From NCBI RefSeq assembly GCF_001941425.1, contig NZ_CP009244.1:124001-188000 (forward strand): a stretch of DNA of 64,000 nucleotides, in the 5' to 3' direction. The notes under the pieces were generated by a model. That model was not told the DNA's origin, ran no database searches, and saw only the letters and a program-made list of their open reading frames with translations. This document shows positions 8,250 to 16,767 of the stretch, piece by piece. This DNA comes from Corynebacterium ammoniagenes DSM 20306. Lineage in GTDB: Bacteria > Actinomycetota > Actinomycetes > Mycobacteriales > Mycobacteriaceae. Positions within the stretch are counted from its first letter, which is position 1. Every line of letters starts with the position of its first letter. A program made the position numbers and the translations under genes.

Positions 8250-10546
8250 CTTACACACCATTTCCCAAGGCCACGATTGAAGGATACCCACGCGTGGGCC
8301 CACAGCGTGAGCTGAAAAAGGCGCTGGAGGCTTTCTGGGCTGGCAAGATTGACCAGGAAACTTTTGAATCCGCCGCACATTCCCTGCGCGTGGACACCTA
8401 TGCTCGCTTAAAGGACTTAGGTCTGAATGAGGACTACGCCATCCCCGCGGATGTTGCCTTGTATGACCAGGTGCTAGAGACCGCCTTGACCGTCGGCGCT
8501 GTGGGTGGCGAGGCCAAGGAAGTATCCCTGGACGAGGAATTTGCCTTAGCCCGCGGAAATGCCGACCGCGCACCGTTGGAGATGACTAAGTGGTTTGATA
8601 CCAACTACCACTACATTGTGCCGGAAATTGCTGATGACCAGGCCTTTACTGCCCGCCCGCAGCGCGTGGTTCGCCTGGTGGAAGAAGCCCGTGCCCAAGG
8701 CCATGCCGTACGCCCGTACCTGGTGGGTCCTGTGACCGTGCTGGCCTTGTCCAAGCAGGCGGAAGGCTCCACTGACCAGCCCCTGGACCGCTTAGATGAC
8801 CTGGTGGATTCTTATATCCAGGTACTTGCCGCGCTTTTCGATGCCGGCGTGCAGTGGGTACAGATTGCCGAACCCGCCACCGTGGCCGATTTAGCTGTTG
8901 CTAACGATGCCGAGATTGCCGCGCACCTGAAGGCGGCATACTCCAAGATCTTGGCGGCGGAAAACCGCCCGCAGGTCTATGTGACCACCCCATATGGCTC
9001 CGCGCGCGCCGGGCTGGAGGTGCTGGCTAAGCTTGCGCCGGAGGCACTACACGTGGACTTGTCCGTGGGAACGCAGGCTTTGGATAGCGACTACGTCAAC
9101 CGCGTCAAAAACACCGTGGACACTGCAAAGACCCAGCTGGTGACCGGTTTGGTTGATGGCCGCAACGTGTGGGCTGGCAACCTGCGCGCGCTGCGTGAGG
9201 TCTTTGAGCAATTTGATGGCGCGTCTGTATCCACCTCGGTATCGCTACAACACGTGCCGCACACGGTGGAAGCGGAGCCGAACCTGCCGGTTGATGTCGC
9301 CGCGTGGTTCTCCTTTGCCAATGAGAAGATAGGCGAGGTTGTTGCCTTGGCGCAAGGCCCACTGAATGCTGCGGAAGCCTATGCCCGCGCGGACCGTGCA
9401 GTGCGTACCCGCGCTGAATCTACCCGTACCCACAACCAGCAGGTGGCAGACCGCACGGCCGCGCTGCCTGAGGGCCAGGTACAGCGTGAGCCTGCTTTCG
9501 CTGAGCGTCAGGAAGCGCAGAAGGCGTTGGAGTTGCCGGTTCTGCCGACCACGACGATTGGTTCTTTCCCGCAGACCACGGATATCCGTAAGGCCCGCGC
9601 GGATCACCGCAATGGTGTGTTGAGCGATGAGCAGTATGTTGAGGAGCTGCGCAAGGAAGTAGCCAGCGTCATTGAGCTGCAAGAACGCCTCGGTTTGGAT
9701 GTGCTGGTGCACGGCGAGCCAGAGCGCAATGGCATGGTGCAGTACTTCGCAGAGCTTCTCGATGGCTTCGTGGTCACCGAAAATGGCTGGGTCCAGTCCT
9801 ACGGCTCCCGTTGCACCCGTCCGCCAATCGTGGTCGGCGATGTCTCCCGCCCGAAGGCCATGACCGTGGAGTGGGCACAGTACGCACAGTCCCTGTCTGA
9901 CAAGCACGTCAAGGGCATGCTGACTGGACCTGTCACCATCTTGGCGTGGTCATTTGTGCGCGATGATGTGCCGCAGTCGGTCTCTGCCGACCAGATTGGT
10001 GTGGCCTTGGCCGATGAGGTCAAGGACCTGGAAGAAGCCGGCATTGAAATCATTCAGATTGATGAGCCTGCGCTGCGTGAGCTGCTGCCGCTGCGTGAAG
10101 AAGACCGTCCTTCCTACCTGGATTGGGCCGTGCGTTCCTTCCGCCTGGTGTCATTGGATGCTGCGCCAACCACGCAGATTCACACCCACCTGTGCTATTC
10201 CGAATTCGGCCAGATCATCGATGCCGTTGCTGGTTTGGATGCCGATGTCACCTCCATCGAAGCAGCGCGCTCGCGCATGGAGCTGCTGCAAGATATTGAT
10301 GAGAAGTTCCACTCGGAGATTGGCCCAGGCATCTACGATATCCACTCACCACGCATCCCGTCCGTAGGGGAGATGGCTGAGCTGATCCGCGCTGCGTTGA
10401 AGCACGTTCCGCTGGAGCGCCTATGGGTCAACCCAGACTGCGGCCTCAAGACCCGCGGCTACGAAGAAACCGAGCAGTCCCTGCGCAACATGGTTCTAGC
10501 CCGCGATGAAGTTGCCGCGAACCTGAAGGTTGGCGCTTCCGTCTAG
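8246..10546 (+). CDS. metE: Cobalamin-independent methionine synthase
   Basis: This 766-residue protein transfers the methyl group of 5-methyl-THF(Glu)n to homocysteine without B12. The N-terminus GYPRVGPQRELKKALE is characteristic. The C-terminal barrel carries the zinc ligands: His648 and Cys650 in HTHLCYSEF, and Cys732 in NPDCGLKTRGYEET. The interdomain motif TTTIGSFPQTTDIRKAR is present. Length matches the family. Translation is coupled to metF by a 4-nt overlap, and a 15-bp hairpin closes the operon. Confidence 0.97.
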   Translation: MTYTPFPKATIEGYPRVGPQRELKKALEAFWAGKIDQETFESAAHSLRVDTYARLKDLGLNEDYAIPADVALYDQVLETALTVGAVGGEAKEVSLDEEFALARGNADRAPLEMTKWFDTNYHYIVPEIADDQAFTARPQRVVRLVEEARAQGHAVRPYLVGPVTVLALSKQAEGSTDQPLDRLDDLVDSYIQVLAALFDAGVQWVQIAEPATVADLAVANDAEIAAHLKAAYSKILAAENRPQVYVTTPYGSARAGLEVLAKLAPEALHVDLSVGTQALDSDYVNRVKNTVDTAKTQLVTGLVDGRNVWAGNLRALREVFEQFDGASVSTSVSLQHVPHTVEAEPNLPVDVAAWFSFANEKIGEVVALAQGPLNAAEAYARADRAVRTRAESTRTHNQQVADRTAALPEGQVQREPAFAERQEAQKALELPVLPTTTIGSFPQTTDIRKARADHRNGVLSDEQYVEELRKEVASVIELQERLGLDVLVHGEPERNGMVQYFAELLDGFVVTENGWVQSYGSRCTRPPIVVGDVSRPKAMTVEWAQYAQSLSDKHVKGMLTGPVTILAWSFVRDDVPQSVSADQIGVALADEVKDLEEAGIEIIQIDEPALRELLPLREEDRPSYLDWAVRSFRLVSLDAAPTTQIHTHLCYSEFGQIIDAVAGLDADVTSIEAARSRMELLQDIDEKFHSEIGPGIYDIHSPRIPSVGEMAELIRAALKHVPLERLWVNPDCGLKTRGYEETEQSLRNMVLARDEVAANLKVGASV

Positions 10547-10560
10547 TTTCGATTTGGTTC

Positions 10561-10613
10561 GTGTTTAGTGCCTAAACGCAGAGCCAAAGGCTCGAGTATT
10601 AGGCACTAAACAC
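10561..10613. terminator. Bidirectional terminator between metE and the HAD gene
   Basis: GTGTTTAGTGCCTAA (10561-10575) and TTAGGCACTAAACAC (10599-10613) form a perfect 15-bp stem with an inner AGCC-AAA-GGCT pairing. The right arm contains the stop codon of the minus-strand HAD gene. Both convergent transcripts can use it, although the U-tract is poor. Confidence 0.65.
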
Positions 10614-11288
10614 CAGCTGACTCAGTGAGGTAATTACCTCCTGGTCAGCTGGTTGTGGTTTTGGCTGGTTAGCAAGGCCCTGGTAGAAATACACACCTTT
10701 AAGGCCAGCCTGGCGTGGGGCTTCAACATCATTGAGCCAGTTATCGCCGATCATGACGGTTCGCTCGGGTGCAGTGCCGATGATTTCACAGCCCAGAGAA
10801 TACGCCCCCGGACGTGGTTTTGGCGCATCATATTCCACCAGCGGAATCAGCTCCACGCCATCAATGACCAAGTCGCCGGCGCGGACTTTGCCCTCCTGCA
10901 TTTCTCGGGCTCCGTTGGTTAAAATACCCACTTTCTTTCCAGCGGCCAGCGCGGTGTGGATAGTAGGAATGGCATTATCAAAAGCCGCCCAATGGGCTTG
11001 GTAACCGCGGATAAATCCATCGTAAAGCTTGGTTGCTTGCTCATCAGTTAAATGCAGTTGCCCCGTGAACTCTTTGGCACGTTCACGGCGTTGCTGCGGG
11101 TGGGATAGATCCCCGCGTTCGTAGCGGCTGACCCACTTAAATTCAATCTCTGCCCAACGCTGATATTGCCCGGTGGGCAGCCCTAACTCTTGACACCAGC
11201 TATCGAGACCTTTGATGGACGCACCCGTGTGATCCATGAGCGTGTCATCTAAATCGAAGAGAATTCCGTCATAACCAGCAAGATTCAT
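10599..11288 (-). CDS. HAD-IA family phosphatase, YjjG-like
   Basis: This 229-residue protein has all HAD motifs: I in GILFDLDDTLMDH (nucleophile and acid Asp), II in GILTNGAR, and the C-terminal block PRPGAYSLGCEIIGTAPERTVMIGDNWLNDVEAP with motifs III and IV. The alpha-helical cap lies between them. Layout and length fit YjjG-type pyrimidine-nucleotide or sugar-phosphate phosphatases, but substrate cannot be read from motifs. TACACT sits 8 nt before the ATG with no ribosome binding site, so the mRNA is probably leaderless. Confidence 0.85.
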   Translation of the reverse strand: MNLAGYDGILFDLDDTLMDHTGASIKGLDSWCQELGLPTGQYQRWAEIEFKWVSRYERGDLSHPQQRRERAKEFTGQLHLTDEQATKLYDGFIRGYQAHWAAFDNAIPTIHTALAAGKKVGILTNGAREMQEGKVRAGDLVIDGVELIPLVEYDAPKPRPGAYSLGCEIIGTAPERTVMIGDNWLNDVEAPRQAGLKGVYFYQGLANQPKPQPADQEVITSLSQLVFSA

Positions 11289-11400
11289 AATTCTTCAGTG
11301 TACAAAAGTTTAAACCTGTGTGGCGCGATGGTGATCGCTGTGCGCGAGCATTCTCCGGTACGCATGCCAAGGCTTTAGAACTTTGTTTACAATGGCTGTC

Positions 11401-11928
11401 ATGACTCAGAAGACTGCAACTGCAACGCTGCACACCAACCTCGGTGACATCGTCATCGACTTGTTCGGTAACCACGCACCAGTAACTGTTGAAAACTTTA
11501 TCGGCCTCGCAACCGGTGAGAAGGAATACTCTGCTCAAAACGCTAAGGGCGAGCAGTCCGGCCCGTTCTACGACGGCGCTATCTTCCACCGCATTATTGA
11601 CAACTTCATGATCCAGGGCGGCGACCCAACCGGCACCGGCCGTGGTGGCCCTGGCTACCAGTTCCAGGATGAGTTCCACCCAGAGCTCACCTTCGACCGC
11701 CCATACCTGTTGGCTATGGCAAACGCTGGCCCTGGCACCAACGGTTCCCAGTTCTTTATCACCGTGGCACCAACCCCACACCTGAACAACCACCACACCA
11801 TCTTCGGTGAGGTGACCGACCCAGCGTCCCAGGAAGTTGTGGCCAAGATGGCTAAGGTTCAGACCGACCGCATGGACCGCCCAGCTGAAGATGTTGTTAT
11901 TGAATCCATCGACGTTGAAAAGGCTTAA
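11401..11928 (+). CDS. ppiA: Cyclophilin-type peptidyl-prolyl isomerase
   Basis: This protein of about 175 residues speeds cis/trans isomerisation of proline bonds in folding proteins. Cyclophilin motifs are intact: FYDGAIFHRIIDNFMIQGGDPTGTG, the active-site Arg in FHR, LAMANAGPGTNGSQFFIT and HTIFGEV. It has no signal peptide, so it is cytoplasmic. The start is uncertain. ATG 11401 gives the usual N-terminus MTQKTATATL, while ATG 11392 lies about 10 nt after a TAGAAC box and would suit a leaderless mRNA. A strong terminator follows. Confidence 0.93.
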   Translation: MTQKTATATLHTNLGDIVIDLFGNHAPVTVENFIGLATGEKEYSAQNAKGEQSGPFYDGAIFHRIIDNFMIQGGDPTGTGRGGPGYQFQDEFHPELTFDRPYLLAMANAGPGTNGSQFFITVAPTPHLNNHHTIFGEVTDPASQEVVAKMAKVQTDRMDRPAEDVVIESIDVEKA

Positions 11929-11971
11929 TGCCGCTTCTTATTCGTTGATTTAACATTAATCTTCATCTTTC

Positions 11972-12026
11972 GCCCGCGTCAGGGTGCTCTCAAGTGATGT
12001 CTTTAGAGCACGCCCCGCGGGCTTTT
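11972..12026 (+). terminator. Rho-independent terminator of ppiA
   Basis: GCCCGCG...GGGTGCTCT (11972-11990) pairs with AGAGCACGCC...CGCGGGC (12005-12022). A TTTT tract follows at 12023-12026. Confidence 0.85.
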
Positions 12027-12054
12027 CTAGTTTTATTGTGAGGAACATTAGCTC

Positions 12055-12708
12055 ATGCAGACCTGGCTGAAGACTTTCTATCGCACGGCTCCCGCGACAC
12101 TGCTTATTACCGGTGCCTGCATCGTGTTGTGGATTATCGCAGCGATTCAGGCGCGATCTTTAACCAGTGTCTTTAGCAATTCAGAACTAGTGCACACCAT
12201 GATGGTGTGGGGGCCGGCCTTTGAAATTACCCACCACTGGTGGACTCCGCTGACTTATGCCTTCATGCACCTTGATATCGGCCATCTCACGGTCAATATG
12301 ATCATGCTGCTGTTGATTGGCCGTGAGGTTGAACGACACTTTGGCACGAAATTGTTCGTCGCGCTTTATATCTCTGCGGCGATTAGCTCAGGCCTGCTTA
12401 TTTTGACGCTCGACTTCATGGCGCCCACCGCTGGCGCCTCCGGCGCGCTATTTGCGCTCATGGTCTTGTTAATCTCTGTCTACCGCAGCCGCGGCGCTGA
12501 CCTCCGCGCCCCCACCGTGCTGGTGGTGGTCAATGTGGTCTACACATTCATCACCACGGGCGTATCGCTGTGGGGCCACCTCGGTGGTCTGTTCGCCGGC
12601 GTCATCCTGGCGCTGTGCGTGGGCCGCAAAGCACCGGCTATTCACTGGGTGGGCATCATCGGATTGCCCATTGCAGCCTATCTTTTATACACAGCCCTAG
12701 GGATGTAG
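12055..12708 (+). CDS. Rhomboid-family intramembrane serine protease
   Basis: This 217-residue polytopic membrane protein has about six transmembrane helices. The catalytic Ser lies in GASGALFAL and the catalytic His in WGHLGGLFAGV, the Ser-His dyad of rhomboids. WWTPLTYAFMHLDIGHLTVNM is the typical loop-2/helix region. It cleaves membrane-anchored substrates within the bilayer; its substrate here is unknown. It follows ppiA as in other corynebacteria, but ppiA has a terminator, so this gene is transcribed separately. Confidence 0.92.
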   Translation: MQTWLKTFYRTAPATLLITGACIVLWIIAAIQARSLTSVFSNSELVHTMMVWGPAFEITHHWWTPLTYAFMHLDIGHLTVNMIMLLLIGREVERHFGTKLFVALYISAAISSGLLILTLDFMAPTAGASGALFALMVLLISVYRSRGADLRAPTVLVVVNVVYTFITTGVSLWGHLGGLFAGVILALCVGRKAPAIHWVGIIGLPIAAYLLYTALGM

Positions 12709-12722
12709 TCTCCAGATACTTT

Positions 12723-12777
12723 AAGGTGCCTTCCACGGCCAAGAATGAGCTGAACTGCTCCGTGGAGGGCGCCTTTT
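12723..12777 (+). terminator. Terminator after the rhomboid gene
   Basis: AAGGTGCCTTCCACGG (12723-12738) pairs with CCGTGGAGGGCGCCTT (12760-12775) with small mismatches. The downstream arm runs into a T-rich end (CCTTTTGTG). Confidence 0.8.
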
Positions 12778-12910
12778 GTGATCCTGAGATAAGCCCAATG
12801 CCCGTCGCAGCTGTGTGTTGTGTGGTGGCTGTCGTAGAAGATCAGCACCGGCCGCGTCGCAGAACTACAAAAGTTTTCCGCTGTGTTACCGTGCGCTCTG
12901 AGCAGGGAAG

Positions 12911-13204
12911 TGGGGATAACTTCGGCGTGTTATCCACGGGGGCCGCTGTGCGAAAGTAATTCACAATAGTTATCCACATTGTGGATAACTACATGGGTGT
13001 AATTGTCGAAAGAAAACTCGAATCGAACATATAAAACGCCAGGTATTCCGATCTTTCGCGCTTTTTTCGAAATTCTAAAGCCCTGTTAAAACATTGAAAA
13101 AGTTATCCACAGGCTGTGTGTAAACCTGTGGACACGTGAATTTCACAGAGTTGTCCCCACCCTGTGGATAACTTTGTACACGTGCGGTGTAAAACCGTGG
13201 AGAA
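12911..13204. other. DnaA-box cluster, origin-like region
   Basis: This gene-free stretch carries four perfect DnaA boxes TTATCCACA: plus at 12970 and 13103, minus at 12980-12988 and 13163-13171. Single-mismatch copies lie at 12911-12919 and 12930-12938. Weaker ones lie near 13127, 13151 and 13196. Two perfect boxes face each other with one base between them (TTATCCACATTGTGGATAA). An AT-richer 115-bp stretch at 12989-13102 separates the two groups. This is the architecture of a bacterial replication origin, but dnaA, dnaN and rpmH are not in the window. It may be oriC, or a titration or reactivation site for DnaA. The 120 bp before it hold nothing I can identify. Confidence 0.7.
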
Positions 13205-13310
13205 CTTTGCAATTCCACCAAGATCGACGCCATCGCGGTCACTTTGAGAAAAATTTATACGTCATGACCTGCATGAATAGGCGGCAGTGTTAATTAATTG
13301 GCGTTTTGGG

Positions 13311-13386
13311 TTGTGCACAACTTTATTTTGCGCTTACTATGTCATTAAACGATATATCGGGTAGTGATGCATCGTTAAGCGATGTA
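13311..13386 (+). promoter_or_regulatory. padR promoter with tandem operators
   Basis: A candidate promoter has TTGTGC (13311-13316) and TACTAT (13335-13340), 18 bp apart. Two related 19-bp sites follow. TATGTCATTAAACGATATA (13338-13356) overlaps the -10 box, and TGCATCGTTAAGCGATGTA (13368-13386) is a near-perfect palindrome just before the AAGGAG ribosome binding site. Their centres are 30 bp apart, about three helical turns. Self-repression by the PadR protein is inferred. Confidence 0.6.
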
Positions 13387-13399
13387 AAGGAGATGTGCA

Positions 13400-13756
13400 A
13401 TGGCTCGGAAACCTGGCTGGGATGTGGACAACCTGCCTGAAGCAGCATTTTTTATTTTGCTTGCGCTACGGCAAACGCGTCATGGCTACTCCATCATGCA
13501 GTTTCTGGAAGAACGCACGGCAGGGCTCGTTGTGATTGGTCCGGCGTCGTTGTACACGACTTTAAAAAAGCTTGTCGATGCCGGATTGATCGAAGAAGTA
13601 GCTCCTGCCGATGACCGCACTGGGGAGCGCCGCCGCAGCTACTGCATGACTGCGCAAGGTAAGGCGGCGGCCGCAAACAACCTTAAGCGGCGTCAACAAC
13701 TAGTCGCGGCAGCGGACAAAATGTTAAATGACAAGAACGGAGACACCAATGTCTAA
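13400..13756 (+). CDS. PadR-family transcriptional regulator
   Basis: This 118-residue protein is a PadR winged-helix repressor. LRQTRHGYSIMQFLEERTAG and GPASLYTTLKKLVDAGLIEEV are the recognition-helix region, and ERRRSYCMTAQGKAAAANN is the wing and following strand. AAGGAG precedes the ATG at the normal distance. Its last codons overlap the start of a DUF2812 membrane protein, an arrangement common in Actinobacteria and Firmicutes where PadR controls its downstream partner. The inducing signal is unknown. Confidence 0.92.
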   Translation: MARKPGWDVDNLPEAAFFILLALRQTRHGYSIMQFLEERTAGLVVIGPASLYTTLKKLVDAGLIEEVAPADDRTGERRRSYCMTAQGKAAAANNLKRRQQLVAAADKMLNDKNGDTNV

Positions 13757-14276
13757 ACGACTAAGTACAGGCCTGGCTATTAACCCGCAACGCGAATTAC
13801 GACTCTTTCGCAAGATGGCACTGCAGGGTGAACATCTCACAGGAACTTCGTACGCCGGGCACGGCTGGGAATTTACGCCGGGTGAGAAAGAAGATGTCAT
13901 CTTCGATATGACCACTGAGCACGATGCCAATGAAGACTTCTTCACCATGTGCCAGCAAGCCGGATGGAACCATGTGCTGACGGTGGGAGATAATCACATT
14001 TTTAAGGCAGCGCCCGGTACCGTTGGCCTGCATACGGAGGACGAACTGACGTCTGAAGTATTAGAGAAACAGCGCAATAGCTTTGCCAAGGCTTCTGTGA
14101 TTACAGCGGTCATTTTCGCCGCTGTGGTTGTGCTTATCGCTAATGTGGACTGGCCTAATTTCCTCGAAGTTGCGCTGTGCGTCATCACCATGATTCCACT
14201 GGTTTATTCGGTGGTGCCGCTGATTGGATATCAAACCAAAGTGATGAAAGCTCGCAGAGACGACGTGGCGGCCTAA
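13749..14276 (+). CDS. DUF2812 membrane protein
   Basis: This protein of about 175 residues has a soluble N-terminal part (about 1-115) that includes a GWNHVLTVGDNHIF block typical of DUF2812. Two membrane helices follow (about 118-138 and 145-165). I chose ATG 13749, since GGAG lies 6 nt upstream and the ATG overlaps the padR stop. The longer frame from 13728 lacks a ribosome binding site. PadR and DUF2812 pairs are usually co-regulated, and the membrane protein may respond to membrane or drug stress; that role is inference. Confidence 0.85.
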   Translation: MSKRLSTGLAINPQRELRLFRKMALQGEHLTGTSYAGHGWEFTPGEKEDVIFDMTTEHDANEDFFTMCQQAGWNHVLTVGDNHIFKAAPGTVGLHTEDELTSEVLEKQRNSFAKASVITAVIFAAVVVLIANVDWPNFLEVALCVITMIPLVYSVVPLIGYQTKVMKARRDDVAA

Positions 14277-14285
14277 GGCAACAAT

Positions 14286-14327
14286 AAAAAGAGCGAGATG
14301 GTTACACCATCTCGCTCGATTGTCGTT
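14286..14327. terminator. Bidirectional terminator between DUF2812 and crgA
   Basis: GAGCGAGATGGT (14291-14302) and ACCATCTCGCTC (14306-14317) form a perfect 12-bp stem with a 3-nt loop. An A-run precedes it and a T-rich stretch follows, so it can stop both convergent transcripts. Confidence 0.85.
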
Positions 14328-14361
14328 TTAATCAGTTAGCGCCTGTTGGGCTAAGGCCAGG

Positions 14362-14637
14362 CTAACGCCAGCCCATGGTCATGAGAAGACCAATGATGGC
14401 AAGACCGAAGCCGATGGCATAATTCCACGCGCCGAGTGCGGCCATAAACGCGATCTGCTCGCCGGCGAGGTAGTTGACAACAATCCATGCCAAGCCGATG
14501 ATCATCAAACCCAGCATGAGAACGATGTACCACTTCGGAGTACCCTCAGCATTTACCTTGACTGGGGTACGGTTTGCTGCGGAGCCTGAGCTAGTGGGTG
14601 CAGCAGTCGCAGATGGGTTGTACTTTGCTTTTGGCAT
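14362..14637 (-). CDS. crgA: Cell-division protein CrgA
   Basis: This 91-residue protein has a polar N-terminus, the conserved [19 protein letters not shown] helix, the loop NYLAGE and a second membrane helix ([19 protein letters not shown]). This is the CrgA (UPF0233) pattern. In mycobacteria CrgA bridges FtsZ, FtsI and PBPs at the divisome. Its position beside pknB matches other Actinobacteria. It is the last gene of the minus-strand wall-synthesis block, 115 bp after pknB, and has its own terminator. Confidence 0.93.
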   Translation of the reverse strand: MPKAKYNPSATAAPTSSGSAANRTPVKVNAEGTPKWYIVLMLGLMIIGLAWIVVNYLAGEQIAFMAALGAWNYAIGFGLAIIGLLMTMGWR

Positions 14638-14751
14638 GAGCCTCTATCAACCTTTTCACGAAGTTGTAATCGAGCAATATTTATATTGTGCGATCAGACT
14701 CTACCAGCTTGCACTGGCAGATGTCTGTACGCTTCCCGGTGAAACACGCGG

Positions 14752-16767
14752 CTAGTTAGTCCGCAGAAGTTCACCAATTTCAAATTCCCACAACCGGATA
14801 TCAATATCTTGGTTGCGACGGATGGAATCGCCGGCCTTGACCTCCGACCAGGCAATTAGATCATTGTCGACCGCGGCGCCGGTATCTACCGGCTGGCCAA
14901 CGTTGAAGCTACCGGACCAGCCGGCATCGCGAAGCGCACGCTCGGCGTCGCTTTGAGTCTTGCGCGTCAAGTCTGGTGCCACGATGAGTTGACCGTTGGA
15001 AACCTGCACCGTGACGGTGCTGTCCACCGGTACCTGGCTGCCTTCATCGGAAACCGAAAGCACTTGGCCATCGGTTTCGGTGGAATCAACGCTGTCGACT
15101 TCCACGTTTAATCCCATGGAATCCAATGTGGAGCGAACACTTTCAATATCCTGGCCAACCAGGTTCGAAGGAATCCGTACCATGCGCGGGCCGGTGCCGA
15201 CGGTAACTGTCACGCGTGAACCACGCGAGAGTTGGGAACCGGCGGCAGGATTTTGCTGCGTGACCAGTCCAGTGTTTTGCGAACTAGATTCCTCTTCTTC
15301 GACGGCATCGGCCATGTGCAGGCCGGCATCGGAAAGCGCACGCGATGCCTCTTCCAAGCTCAGGCCAACAACATCTGGCACATCTGTGACTTCCCGGCCC
15401 GAAGAAACCGTGAGAATCACCGTGGAATTGCGTTGCAATTGCGAACCCGGAGCTGGGTTGATGCGAATCGCATTATCACGCGCAATGTCGGGATTAGCTT
15501 CCTCATTGACGGTGACCAGCAGTTCCAAGTCCTCTAATTCCGCCAGCACATCACCGCGCGGACGGTTTTCCACATCCGGAACAGTGACCATATTGGCCTG
15601 CTCTTCTTGCTGCTGTTCCTGCTCCGCCTGGCGTTCGCGGGAGGTGTTCCAGTAATCAAACCCGAAACCAATAAGGACAGCGGCGAGCACGATGGCCAAG
15701 ATAATCGCGATCCACTTCATCCACGGACGGGATTTGTGGTCATCGTCGTCATACTCGTCGGAGTCCACGCCCGGATCAGCGACGGGAACTCCGGCGGCAG
15801 CTGCGGGTTGCGGTTCCATCGTGGTAGTTGCTGGATGCAAAGCCGCAACGCGCGTGGTGTCTTCGGGCTGGCTATGAGCAGAAGGCTCGTCGTCATCGAT
15901 ATGCATCTGTGCCGCGCGAGTGACATTGCCGGTGCTCATGCGCTCTAAGTCGGCGCCAAATTCCTGCGCCGACTGATAACGATCGGAAGGATCCTTCGCC
16001 ATGGACGTCAGCACCACGGCGTCAAGATTTACCCGCTCGGTAGGAGACATGGAATCTGGGTTGAGCGATTCCGAGGGGGCGGTGGGTTCTTCCTGCACAT
16101 GTTGATATGCCACGGCGAACGGAGTCTCGCCTTCAAAAGGTGCATGACCTGTCACGGCCTCATAGAGCACGCAACCTAAGGCATAGACATCCGAGCGGGC
16201 ATCGGCAGGTTTTCCTTGTGCCTGCTCCGGGGAAAGATACTGCGCGGTACCAATAACCGCAGAGGTCTGCGTCATGGCCGAGGTGGAATCATCCAAAGCA
16301 CGGGCAATGCCAAAGTCCATGACTTTGACCTGCCCGGTGTTGGTGATCATGATATTTGCCGGCTTGACATCGCGGTGGATAATTCCCGCCTCATGTGAGG
16401 CCTGCAATGCATGAGCTACCGGAACTAATACTTCCGCGGCTTCGCGCGGTGACAACGGGCCGTCTTCGCGCACCAGATCGCGCAACGTGCGCCCGTGCAC
16501 GAGTTCCATGACGATATATGGAATCGCCATTCCATCATCCTCGGCTTCGCCGGTGTCATATACCGCAACGATATTGGGATGATTTAGCCGACCTGAATTT
16601 TGTGCTTCCTTGCGGAAACGCTCGCGAAAATTCACATCGCGCGCCATTTCCGGGCGCAACATCTTGATGGCCACATCGCGGCCGAGCAGTGAGTCGTTTG
16701 CGACGTAGACTTCCGACATTCCGCCGGTGCCAATGACGTCGCCTAAACGGTAGCGATCATTAACCAT
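14752..16767 (-). CDS. pknB: Ser/Thr protein kinase PknB with four PASTA domains
   Basis: This 671-residue transmembrane kinase senses wall fragments and phosphorylates wall and division proteins. Catalytic features are GTGGMSEVY, Lys35 in VAIK, HRDVKPANIM (Asp133), DFG (151-153) and an activation loop rich in Thr and Ser. A membrane helix lies at about 351-371. Four PASTA repeats follow outside the cell, the second opening VPDVVGLSLEEASRALSDAG. I chose the ATG at 16767 because GAGGGAGG lies just upstream; it overlaps the pknA stop by 8 nt. The fourth PASTA is the most divergent. Confidence 0.96.
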   Translation of the reverse strand: MVNDRYRLGDVIGTGGMSEVYVANDSLLGRDVAIKMLRPEMARDVNFRERFRKEAQNSGRLNHPNIVAVYDTGEAEDDGMAIPYIVMELVHGRTLRDLVREDGPLSPREAAEVLVPVAHALQASHEAGIIHRDVKPANIMITNTGQVKVMDFGIARALDDSTSAMTQTSAVIGTAQYLSPEQAQGKPADARSDVYALGCVLYEAVTGHAPFEGETPFAVAYQHVQEEPTAPSESLNPDSMSPTERVNLDAVVLTSMAKDPSDRYQSAQEFGADLERMSTGNVTRAAQMHIDDDEPSAHSQPEDTTRVAALHPATTTMEPQPAAAAGVPVADPGVDSDEYDDDDHKSRPWMKWIAIILAIVLAAVLIGFGFDYWNTSRERQAEQEQQQEEQANMVTVPDVENRPRGDVLAELEDLELLVTVNEEANPDIARDNAIRINPAPGSQLQRNSTVILTVSSGREVTDVPDVVGLSLEEASRALSDAGLHMADAVEEEESSSQNTGLVTQQNPAAGSQLSRGSRVTVTVGTGPRMVRIPSNLVGQDIESVRSTLDSMGLNVEVDSVDSTETDGQVLSVSDEGSQVPVDSTVTVQVSNGQLIVAPDLTRKTQSDAERALRDAGWSGSFNVGQPVDTGAAVDNDLIAWSEVKAGDSIRRNQDIDIRLWEFEIGELLRTN

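Noticed and set aside
14996..15655. A 219-codon frame opposite pknB
   Set aside because: It mirrors the PASTA repeat coding sequence, is Ser/Thr-rich by compositional bias and has no supporting signals.
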